Positions 33,707 through 42,347 of a DNA stretch of 64,000 nt are shown here, piece after piece. This DNA comes from an uncultured Roseateles sp. (lineage in GTDB: Bacteria > Pseudomonadota > Gammaproteobacteria > Burkholderiales > Burkholderiaceae). Every line of letters begins with the position of its first letter. The stretch's first letter is position 1. The notes under the pieces were generated by a model. That model made no database searches. It was not told where the DNA came from and saw nothing but the letters and a program-made list of their open reading frames with translations. The stretch lies in contig CAMPJJ010000011.1 in NCBI GenBank assembly GCA_946886855.1, positions 19,585-83,584 on the forward strand, read 5' to 3'. A program made the position numbers and the translations under genes.

Positions 33707-33776
33707 ATGCGCGGCTTCAGATGCGCGGCTTCAGATGCGCGGCCTCGGATGCGCGGCCTCGGATGCGCGGCATCAG
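33707..33776. repeat. 14-bp tandem repeat, five copies
   Basis: Head-to-tail ATGCGCGGCTTCAG / ATGCGCGGCCTCGG units in the 172-base gap between the DUF58 gene end and the DUF805 start. The unit is not a multiple of three, fitting non-coding DNA. Units touch, so it is not a CRISPR array. Confidence 0.95.
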
Positions 33777-33854
33777 AGCGTGGCATCGACCCTGTTAGTC
33801 GGCGGGGACAGGGCGGCGGTGCTGACCCTGATGTGCTGAGTCGCGGGGGTCGCG

Positions 33855-35224
33855 TCAGAGCAGGCCGGCCCGCTTGACCTCGTGGTACCGGTTGACCAGC
33901 GTGGACGCGAGCTGGCGCGGCTCGACGTCGATGGACAGGCGGTCGTGGTCGACCACGCGGGCGAAGGCGTCGTGGCGGGCCTGGGACAGCAGGTGCGCGC
34001 TGGCGACCGCGACGGCATCCTCCGGTTCGGCGATCGGCTGCGCAGCGATGCGGCCCAGCGCGGTCTCGCGCAAACTCGCCAGCAGCACCAGATGCCGGCG
34101 GCGCAGCAGCCGCAGCGCCGGCTGCAGTTCGGGCGAATCCTCGTCGCGGAAGTTGGTCAGCACGATGACCAGCGAACGCCGGCGCAACCGGTGCGACAAG
34201 GCCTGCGCCGCCGCCAGATAGTCGGAGTGGTGGCCGCCAGGTTGCAGGTCGTGCATCTTGTTCATCAGCACGTTGAGCGTGCCCATGCCCTTGCGCGGCG
34301 CGCAGTCGCGACGCTGCCCTTCCCCGTTGCCGAAGGTCATCGCGCCCACCTCGTCGCCTTCCGACAGCGCGACGTAGGCCAGCAGCATCAACGCATCCAG
34401 CGCGTCGTCGAAGTGGCTGCTCTTGCCCACGCCGGCCGACTGTTCGTCCGCCCGCATGCGGCGGCCGCAGTCGAGCAGGAACATCACGCACTGGTCGCGC
34501 TCGTCCTGGAACTCGCGCACCACCGGCTTGCGATGCCGCAGCGAGGCTTTCACGTCGAGGTGGCGCAGCGGATCGCCGCGCTGGTACTCCGCGAGCTGGC
34601 GGAAGTCCGTCCCCTGCCCCCGCTGGATGAAGGTCTTGATGCCGATCTGCGCCAGCCGGCGATCGCCGGACAACCAGGCGTAGCGCGACAGCGCCGCGAA
34701 GTTCGGATAGACGCGCAGCGCGCTGGGCTCGCCGACGCTGTCGCGCACCTCGAAGCAGCCCGCGCGGGTGCGCCACAGCAGCTGGGTCCGACCGAGCTGC
34801 GCCACGCCGCGCTGGCGCGCCGTGACGCGGAAGCTCACGCGGCTGCGGCTCTGCGCGCCGATCGCGAGCGCGCGCGGCAGGCCCTCGAAATCGAAGATCG
34901 GATCGAGTTCGTCGAACACCGTCATCCGCCAGGCCAGTTCGCCGGCGTTGACGAGATCCAGCGTCAGCTCGGTCGACGCGCCGATGGCGAAGGCCGCGGG
35001 CAGGCGACGCTCGACCCGCACGCCGCCGCGCCGCCACAGGCGCAGGCTGCGCCACAGGTCGATGCCGGCCGCGATCAGCAGCACACCGAGCAGCCCCGCG
35101 CCCGCCGGCGCCACGATGGCCAGCGGCGCCCCCGCGGCCAGCGCGACGGCGGCGGCCAGGGCCAGGCCGGCCAGCACCGCGATGCTGGCCCGGGTGGGCA
35201 GGACGACGCGACGCACGGTGTTCA

Positions 35225-35225
<1 letters not shown>
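33855..35225 (-). CDS. DUF58 (VWA-like) protein of the MoxR operon
   Basis: 456 residues. Two N-terminal membrane helices (ASIAVLAGLALAAAVAL and LGVLLIAAGIDLW) are followed by a beta domain and the DUF58 core GQGTDFRQLAEYQRGDPLRHLDVKASLR, VREFQDE and FLLDCGRRM, a MIDAS-like strand lacking the full D-x-S-x-S. DUF58 proteins partner MoxR ATPases, possibly as chaperone clients or adaptors. Its ATG overlaps the MoxR stop by one base (TGATG). Last gene of the operon. Confidence 0.92.
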
Positions 35226-36205
<980 letters not shown>

Positions 36206-36255
36206 TGCGAAGGTCTTTCGTCGTGAGTGCGGGGCGGGAGCGGTCCGGGTGCGGT

Positions 36256-37605
36256 TCAGGGTCGGCTCAGCAGCAGCCGCCGCGCCGTCTCGAGCAGATG
36301 CAGTCGCTGCGGCAGTTCCGCCCGGGTGCAGAACCTGGACGACATCGCCGTGTACAGGTCGTCCCGCGCGACGCCGGTCGCGGTCGCGATGGCGTGCACG
36401 CGGTCGGCCAGCGGCAGGCGGGCGTAGCCGCGCACGGTGCGCGTCGCCGCCTCGTCGAGCGCACGGTGCTGAGCGGCGAGCAAGGCGTCGCGGCCGTGGC
36501 GGTGCAGGTAGGCGCCCATGCCGCGCACCTGCTCGGAGATCGAGCGGCGCAGCCGCGGCGGCGGCGGCAGGCGCGGGCCGAAGCGCACGGCGGCGCGCCA
36601 CAGCGCGGCAGCCAGCGTCAGCAAGCCCAGCACGACGGCGATCCAGCCGCTGTGCCACAGCCACGGGGTCAAGGCCTCGCGCGTCTCGTCCAGATGGATC
36701 CAGACCGTGGCGCCGCGCTCGGCCTGCACCGAGGCCGCCAGCAGCAGCGAGAGGTCGCATGCGAAAGGCATGCGGCCGCGGAAGACATGCGCGCCGGTGT
36801 TGAGCACGGTCACGGTGCCGCGGCCTTGCGCCACGCGGATCAGTTGCTGGCCGTGCGCCTGCGCGAGCGTCCAGATCGCCTGGTGGCCGGGCTTGACCTT
36901 CAGGCGCTTGGAGCCGATGAACTGGTAGCAGAGATCGAGCGAGTCGACCTCGTCGAAGACCGGCGGCTCGGAGTCGGCGTCGTCGCCGGTCCTCCGGGGA
37001 TCCTGGTCTCTGGCGTCCTTGGCACCCTCACTGTCGTCGCTGTCCTCGCTGTCCTTGCCCTCGTCGTCCTCGTCGCGCCCTTGTCCCGCCGGGGCGGCCT
37101 GCGTCGGCGGGGTCGCGCGAGCCGCCGCCGAGGCCGCAGAGGCCGCAGATGCTGCAGAGGCTGCAGACGCTGCAGAGGCCGCCGCGAGGGCAGCCGCCGC
37201 CCGCTGCCGCTTGAGCTTCTCGGTGATGTCGACGGCGAAGACCGGCACCCAGCGCTCCAGCCGCGTGTCGTCCCAGTCCGCGCCCTGCAGCAGCACGAGG
37301 TGACCGCCGCGCTCGACCCACGCGCGCAGCTGCTCGGCGCGTTCCGGCACCAGCGCCCAGTTGGCCGACAGCAGCACCAGCCGCGCGCCTTCCGGCGGCA
37401 TCCGGTCCAACTGCTCGTGGTGCTCGGCGTGCACGCCGAGCCGCCGCATGATCTGCTCGAACGCGTAGACCGGGTTGTCGCGGGCCTCGCCGCGCGCCGG
37501 GCGGGACTGCTTCACCGCCACCCATTCGGTATTGACCGACAGCCACCAGCCGCCGGCGACCAGCACCAGCGCGGCCAGCAGCAGGAACAGGCGTTCGCGC
37601 GTCAT
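36256..37605 (-). CDS. DUF4350-domain membrane protein
   Basis: 449 residues with an N-terminal helix (LFLLLAALVLVAGGWWL), a DUF4350 domain (NPVYAFEQIMRRLGVHAEHH, RGGHLVLLQG ... GRGTVTVLNTGAHVFRG, DETREALTPWLWHSGWIAVVLGLLTLAAALW) and a long cytoplasmic end. The domain is split by a low-complexity insert: an Ala/Ser run then an Asp/Glu/Ser-rich acidic stretch, coded by 9-bp-type repeats. Its ATG overlaps the DUF4129 stop (ATGA). Function unknown beyond MoxR-operon association. Confidence 0.9.
   Translation of the reverse strand: MTRERLFLLLAALVLVAGGWWLSVNTEWVAVKQSRPARGEARDNPVYAFEQIMRRLGVHAEHHEQLDRMPPEGARLVLLSANWALVPERAEQLRAWVERGGHLVLLQGADWDDTRLERWVPVFAVDITEKLKRQRAAAALAAASAASAASAASAASAASAAARATPPTQAAPAGQGRDEDDEGKDSEDSDDSEGAKDARDQDPRRTGDDADSEPPVFDEVDSLDLCYQFIGSKRLKVKPGHQAIWTLAQAHGQQLIRVAQGRGTVTVLNTGAHVFRGRMPFACDLSLLLAASVQAERGATVWIHLDETREALTPWLWHSGWIAVVLGLLTLAAALWRAAVRFGPRLPPPPRLRRSISEQVRGMGAYLHRHGRDALLAAQHRALDEAATRTVRGYARLPLADRVHAIATATGVARDDLYTAMSSRFCTRAELPQRLHLLETARRLLLSRP
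37121..37190. repeat. Ala/Ser-coding GCAGAGGC-type minisatellite
   Basis: Repeated 9-base units related to GCAGAGGCC / GCAGATGCT in the DUF4350 gene encode Ala-Ala-Ser runs on the minus strand. Confidence 0.8.
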
Positions 37606-38417
37606 GCGGCCCTCCCGTCTGTCGCGACCGCAGGATCATCCGCCGGACCATCCGCTGGACCATCCACCGGGCCAGTCCCCGGAGCGACGGCCGGAGCGTC
37701 GGCCATCCGCGCATCGAAGTCGGCGCACAGCGCTTCGAAGCGGTCCGCCGGCAGCGCGCGCTGCGCATAGGCCACCGACTGCCAGCCCGCGACCAGGCGC
37801 GACAGGAAGTCCAGCGTCGCGGGCGACACCCGTGTCGCCGCCAGGACCAGGCAGTCCTGCTCCGTGCTGGCCGACCGGATCGGCACACCGTGTCCGTGCA
37901 CCAGCCGCGACAGCGCGCCCCGATACAGCAGCGACAGCGCGGCCCGCGGCTCGCCGCGCTGCCACAGCGCGCGCGCCGCGGCGCCGATGTCGTCGGGCAG
38001 GCTCTCCGGGCGGATGTCCAGCGTGCCCACGTGGGTCGGCGGCGCGGCGCTCAGCGCGCGCCCGCCCTCGTGGCCCTTGAGCCAGTCCCGCAGGCGCAGC
38101 AGCACCCAGACCAAGGCCGCGGCACCGATCAGCCACAGCGCCACGCGCAGGCCCGACGACAGGCTCTTGAACAGGTCGATCCACCAGTCCACCTCGTCCG
38201 ACTGCCCGGGCTTCTTCTCTTCCTCGTCCTTCTTGAAGCGCAGGACCTTCGTCTTCTCCTGGCCGGCCCACAGCGGGTCGGCGCGGACCTCGCGCTCGGC
38301 GATCCGGACGGCCTCGGCATCGATCGCGGAAGCGGCGACCTTCGCCGGCACGGGCTGGGCGCGCAGCCCCGCGCATGCCAGGACCGCGACGATCAGCAGC
38401 AGGTCACGAGAACGCAC
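37602..38417 (-). CDS. DUF4129-domain membrane protein of the MoxR operon
   Basis: 271 residues: signal or anchor helix, a periplasmic charged segment (KVLRFKKDEEEKK), a membrane helix (LRVALWLIGAAALVWVLL) and the DUF4129 domain (LWQRGEPRAALSLLYRGALSRLVHGHGVPI ... STEQDCLVLAATR). The C-terminus is a Pro/Ala/Asp repeat. It overlaps the genes on both sides by 14 and 4 bases. The role is unassigned; similar domains occur at the end of transglutaminase-like proteins in related operons. Confidence 0.9.
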   Translation of the reverse strand: MRSRDLLLIVAVLACAGLRAQPVPAKVAASAIDAEAVRIAEREVRADPLWAGQEKTKVLRFKKDEEEKKPGQSDEVDWWIDLFKSLSSGLRVALWLIGAAALVWVLLRLRDWLKGHEGGRALSAAPPTHVGTLDIRPESLPDDIGAAARALWQRGEPRAALSLLYRGALSRLVHGHGVPIRSASTEQDCLVLAATRVSPATLDFLSRLVAGWQSVAYAQRALPADRFEALCADFDARMADAPAVAPGTGPVDGPADGPADDPAVATDGRAA

Positions 38418-39150
38418 GGCGGAACTCCTGCTCGATGTCCCAGGCCTCGAGGACCACGCGCCGGTTCAGGTACATGGCGAAGCCCGCCGCCACGTAGAAC
38501 GGCTCCAGGAACAGCACCACCAGCGCGTAGGCCGACGCCGCCGCGAGGTCGAAGCCCAGGCGCCCGGCCTCGTGCGCCTCCGGATGGAACAACCAGTCCC
38601 ACACGCCGGCGCTGCGGTTCTCCGGCGTGAACCACCACACCAGCGCGATCAGGGCGTAGCCCAGCACCGCCTCCGCATGGGCGAAGGCAGTCTGCCAGGC
38701 GACGGCGGCGCCGCGGTTGTCGTTGAGCATCAGCTTGGCGCGCTTGCGCCGCGCGGCGCCGCGCTGGCCTTCGAGCTGCTCGATCGGCTGCGTGTAGGCG
38801 CGCCATGGCGAGAAGCGGCGCCACAGCAGCGTGCGCAGGAACTGCCCGCCGAAGACCTGGCGGCGCGCGCGCCACAGGTCGGTCCAGCGCGTCGCCTCGC
38901 CGAAGACGGCGCGCGACATCACGAAGAGCAGGCTGCGGTCCAGCCACGGCTTGAGCCAGAACAGGATCAGGATGGGCACCGAGCCGCCCAGGTCCACCGT
39001 GCACATCGCGAGCACCGCGACGGCCAGCAGCACCGGCGCGAAGCAGCGCCAGATCGACACGGCGTGCGAACGCACCAGCGCCAGCCCCAGGTCGCAGGCC
39101 TCGCTCTGGCTGCGCGGGCGCAGGACGATGGCCAGACCGTCAACCCGCAT
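38404..39150 (-). CDS. Membrane protein of the MoxR operon, no named family
   Basis: 248 residues with about four to five helices (WRCFAPVLLAVAVLAMC, VPILILFWLKPWLDRSLLFVM, VLGYALIALVWWF and ALVVLFLEPFYVAAGFAMYL). The end NRRVVLEAWDIEQEFRR recurs in proteins at this place in MoxR operons. ATG at 39150 overlaps the SpoIIM-like stop. I know no function. Confidence 0.82.
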   Translation of the reverse strand: MRVDGLAIVLRPRSQSEACDLGLALVRSHAVSIWRCFAPVLLAVAVLAMCTVDLGGSVPILILFWLKPWLDRSLLFVMSRAVFGEATRWTDLWRARRQVFGGQFLRTLLWRRFSPWRAYTQPIEQLEGQRGAARRKRAKLMLNDNRGAAVAWQTAFAHAEAVLGYALIALVWWFTPENRSAGVWDWLFHPEAHEAGRLGFDLAAASAYALVVLFLEPFYVAAGFAMYLNRRVVLEAWDIEQEFRRAFS

Positions 39151-40168
39151 GCGTGTGCTCCCCGGCGGGGTCACGGCCCTTTTCAAGGCCTTTTTCAAGG
39201 CCCTTTTCACGGCCGTTCTCGCGGCCCATCAGCCCCAGCCACGCGATCACCAGGCACCAGCACACCGCCGCGACGCCGTACTTGACGCCCGGCGCGATCC
39301 AGGCCGCGGAGGACCAGAAGGCCTCGACGGCCGCGGCCACCAGCAGCAGGAAGAACGCCGCGTAGACAAGGGGCACGGCCGCGCGCGCGGAGGCGGCCAG
39401 CGCCTCGAGCCGGCTCCGCCGTCCGGGCGCGAGCCAGCCCAGGCCCACGCGCAGCCCGGCCGCGCCGCACAGCACGATGCCGGTCAGCTCGAAGGCCGAA
39501 TGCGTGACCACGAAGGGCCAGAAGTTGTGGCCGACGCCGACGCGGGTCAGGTGCCCGGCCACGGCCCCGATCACGAGCCCGTTGTAGAGCAGCGCGAAAG
39601 CGCTGCCCACGCCCGCCAGGATGCCGGCGCCGAAGCAGCGGAAGCCGATGCCCACGTTGTGGAAGATGTAGACGCCGAACCTCTGCCAGTCGTCGCCGGC
39701 CTCGCGCAGGCGCCCGAGCACGTGCTGGCCGTCGCCGTACATCGCCTCGTACTCCCGCAGCTGGGTGGCGTCGAGCAGGCGCAGCGCGAAATCCGGCCCC
39801 GACCACGCGAGCAGGAAGGCCGCGGCCAGCGGCACCGCGAAGAGGATCAGCGACGCCAGCACGAAGCGCGCTTGCGCCCTCACGGCGCGCGGCAGCCCGA
39901 TGCGCAGCAGGCGCGACAAGGGCCGCAGGCCGTAGTCCTGGCGGCGGTAGATCAGCTGATGCGCTTCCTGCGTGAGCGTTTCCAGCCGCGCCACGAGGTG
40001 GATCGGGTAGGCGCGCGACTGGGCCAGCGCCAGGTGCTCGCAGACGCGCCGGTACTGCGAGGCCAGCAGCGCCCCGTCCGTGCCCTTGCCCTTCCTGGCG
40101 AGCGCGAGTTCGGCGGCGAAGGCCTCCCACAACGGGCCGTAGGTCGCCTCGAAATGCAGCGGGCTCAT
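39140..40168 (-). CDS. Stage II sporulation protein M-like (SpoIIM/DUF95) membrane protein
   Basis: 342 residues. A cytoplasmic N-terminal part (LALAQSRAYPIHLVARLETL) precedes about six helices with the SpoIIM/DUF95 motifs YIFHNVGIGFRCFGAGILAG, LLYNGLVIGAVAGHL and FVVTHSAFELTGIVLCGAAGL. The C-terminal tail has a Gly-Leu-Glu-Lys repeat (KGLEKGLEKG). In non-spore-formers these proteins sit in MoxR/RDD operons with unknown task. It lies 61 bases after the second RDD gene. Confidence 0.92.
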   Translation of the reverse strand: MSPLHFEATYGPLWEAFAAELALARKGKGTDGALLASQYRRVCEHLALAQSRAYPIHLVARLETLTQEAHQLIYRRQDYGLRPLSRLLRIGLPRAVRAQARFVLASLILFAVPLAAAFLLAWSGPDFALRLLDATQLREYEAMYGDGQHVLGRLREAGDDWQRFGVYIFHNVGIGFRCFGAGILAGVGSAFALLYNGLVIGAVAGHLTRVGVGHNFWPFVVTHSAFELTGIVLCGAAGLRVGLGWLAPGRRSRLEALAASARAAVPLVYAAFFLLLVAAAVEAFWSSAAWIAPGVKYGVAAVCWCLVIAWLGLMGRENGREKGLEKGLEKGRDPAGEHTHAG

Positions 40169-40229
40169 GCGCGTCTTCCGGTCGCGACATCCATCGCGAT
40201 GTCCGTCATCGTGCGCATCGCGTCGGCCA

Positions 40230-40946
40230 TCACCGCTTTCCCATCAACCATTGCGCGACGCCGAGCAGGCGTTCGGACGCGCTCTGCCTGGGCTCGCCGA
40301 CGACTTCCGGCGGCAGCACGGGGACGGCGAGCTGCGCGAGTTCCTCGACGCGCTCCGGCGTCAGCCGTTTCGCGCGGCCGGCCCAGGACCAGATGGCGGC
40401 CTGTTGCTGCTGGCTCAGCGGACGCGCCGGGGACAGGCTGGGGGCCGCGGGCGGCGCATCATGCAGGACCACCGGCTGGACGTGGACGACCAGCGTGCCC
40501 GCGGCCAGATCGCCCAGGCGTTTGCTGTCGCGGTTCAGCAGCATCGTCACGATGCCGAAGGCGTAGGCCAGCGGGAGGAAGTCCGCCACGCGCAGCAGGT
40601 TGCGGGTGACCGAGGCCGCCGGCGTCACCGGCAGGCCGGTGTCCATGACCACGCGCAGGCCCAGCGCCTCTTTGCCCGGCGTGGCGCCGGAGCGGCCCAG
40701 TTCGAAGGCGATCGGGTACAGCCATTCCACCAGGAACCACCCGATCAGCATCAGTCCGTAGCCCATGCCGCCCAGGCCGCCCGTGGCGCCGAGGATCATC
40801 AGCAGCGCGAGGTCCAGGATCAGCCGGATGAACAGGTCGAGCAGGAAGGCCATGGTCCGCGCCACCAGCCCGGCGGGCCGCAGGGACAGGACGATGCCTT
40901 CGGGGGTCTCGGCCAGCGCCAGCGTGTCGATGCGCGGCGCGGGCAC
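40230..40946 (-). CDS. RDD-family membrane protein (second copy)
   Basis: 238 residues from a GTG at 40946, chosen because it gives a short N-terminus and follows the preceding gene by 14 bases. RDD domain: LVARTMAFLLDLFIRLIL, LGRSGATPGKEALGLRVVMD and VTRNLLRVADFLPLAYAFGI, then a soluble C-terminal domain (LTPERVEELAQLAVPVLPPE). Longer than the neighbouring RDD protein. Possibly a small-molecule or ion transporter; no direct evidence. Confidence 0.85.
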   Translation of the reverse strand: MPAPRIDTLALAETPEGIVLSLRPAGLVARTMAFLLDLFIRLILDLALLMILGATGGLGGMGYGLMLIGWFLVEWLYPIAFELGRSGATPGKEALGLRVVMDTGLPVTPAASVTRNLLRVADFLPLAYAFGIVTMLLNRDSKRLGDLAAGTLVVHVQPVVLHDAPPAAPSLSPARPLSQQQQAAIWSWAGRAKRLTPERVEELAQLAVPVLPPEVVGEPRQSASERLLGVAQWLMGKR

Positions 40947-40960
40947 GGCGGCCTGCGGGT

Positions 40961-41479
40961 TCAGAGCTTGATCACCTTCGTGTCGGCGATGGTGTCGTGC
41001 AGGCACTGGCGCGACTCGCGGAAGATCAGCAGCGCGTCGACGACGCCGTAAATGAACGAGAGCGTCAGGTTGATGTTCAGCAGATACCCGATGCCGTAGC
41101 GCAGCACGAGCAGGCGCACGGCGTCGGGCTTGCTGCCGTCGGAGCGCACGATGCGCAGCTTGCACAGCATCTTGCCGAGGGTCTGCGCGCGGCTGACCAG
41201 CGGCCAGGCCTGGATGGCGAAGAACACGAGCAGCCCGAGGATCATCGATTCCAGGTTCAAGGTCAGGAAGCTGGCCCTGGCGCCGCTGCTGGCGATGAGC
41301 GCGCCCAGGGCGGGGATCAGCGACAGGAGCTGGATCGCGACGATGAGGATCACGGTGTCGACGATCATCGCCACGAATCGGATCCCCCGCCCGGCGAGCA
41401 CTTCGCCGGCATCGGGCCCCTCGACATCGGCCACCACGGCTTGCGGCGGCGCGAAACGGTCTTCCGCGGAAACGGACAT
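40961..41479 (-). CDS. RDD-family membrane protein (first gene of MoxR operon)
   Basis: 172 residues. RDD signature: LAGRGIRFVAMIVDTVILIVAIQ, SRAQTLGKMLCKLRIVRSDG and LRYGIGYLLNINLTLSFIYGVVDAL. ATG at 41479 is preceded by GGAGAGA. It opens the eight-gene run RDD-RDD-SpoIIM-membrane protein-DUF4129-DUF4350-MoxR-DUF58. Its arginine/aspartate-bearing helices suggest transport, but no substrate is known. Confidence 0.9.
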   Translation of the reverse strand: MSVSAEDRFAPPQAVVADVEGPDAGEVLAGRGIRFVAMIVDTVILIVAIQLLSLIPALGALIASSGARASFLTLNLESMILGLLVFFAIQAWPLVSRAQTLGKMLCKLRIVRSDGSKPDAVRLLVLRYGIGYLLNINLTLSFIYGVVDALLIFRESRQCLHDTIADTKVIKL

Positions 41480-41703
41480 GTGCTCTCTCCCTCTCAGAAT
41501 TTTGGAGGGAATTGTGTCAGCGCTGGCGAGGGGGGTCGATGGGGGCATCACCGACATGGCCGTGATCCGCCACACCCTCTGGGGGGATTGCCGTCATCGG
41601 GCTTGCACGCGGGGTCGGGTCTTGCGTCGACCGGGCCCCGGACGAGTCCCAGCGTGTGATCCTGGACGTCGTGAGGCCCTGACGCCCCGGGGTTCCGGTC
41701 GCG

Positions 41704-42165
41704 TCAGTTCCTGTCCGGCCGCACCGGCAGCCCACCGGAAGACCCGTCCGCTTCGGTGACGCGACCGCTCGCCCGGCGGCTGGCGCGGCTGCCGGCGGCG
41801 GGCTTGTCGGGCCTGGCGGATTCGGCCGGGGCCGTCGTGACCGGCGGCGAGGCGTCGGCGGGGACGGTCTCGGGCGCCTGAACCGGCCCTTGAACCGGCC
41901 CTTGAACCGTCCCTTGAGCCGGCGCCTGAGCCGGAGTCCGGGCGGGCGCCGGCGTGGCGGCGGGCGCGGGCGCGTTCGGCGGCGCCGGCCGCGCGGCGGA
42001 CGCGGCCGACGGGTTCATGGAGGCCGCGTCGATCGGCGGGCCGACGGTCCCCGACTGGCGGCGGCTGGCGTTGGACGTGGCCAGCGGCTCGGCCGTCTGC
42101 GCGAGGGCGGCGGCCGCGACCAGGGTCACGCAGAACGCGGTCAGGAAGGTGCTGAAGTGCCTCAT
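41704..42165 (-). CDS. Exported Pro/Ala-rich low-complexity protein
   Basis: 153 residues. A clean signal peptide (TFLTAFCVTLVAAAALA before QTAEP) is followed by disordered Pro/Ala/Thr/Val sequence with QGPVQGPVQ repeats and a basic end. GGAGGA lies eight bases before the ATG. No known domain. Divergent from the bacteriophytochrome gene with about 180 bases between them. Confidence 0.7.
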   Translation of the reverse strand: MRHFSTFLTAFCVTLVAAAALAQTAEPLATSNASRRQSGTVGPPIDAASMNPSAASAARPAPPNAPAPAATPAPARTPAQAPAQGTVQGPVQGPVQAPETVPADASPPVTTAPAESARPDKPAAGSRASRRASGRVTEADGSSGGLPVRPDRN

Positions 42166-42347
42166 CGCCTGTCCTCCAGGGAAACGAAGTGCCGGCCGCC
42201 TCGCGGACGCAGGCACCGGACAGACGATGCAGCAATCCGCGCTCCCGGCCCGGCCCGGCGTCTTCCGGACCGCCGGCCCCGGGTCGGCGCGGGGGTCGGC
42301 GGACCGGGACGGCAGGTACAGTCAGGGGCCCCCTTCCCACAGTCATC

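Noticed and set aside
33707..33776. CRISPR-like array
   Set aside because: Units of 14 bp touch each other with no spacers; it is a plain tandem repeat.
41480..41703. Small reading frames in the 224-base gap upstream of the RDD gene
   Set aside because: No ribosome site, signal or similarity; nothing supportable seen in this gap.
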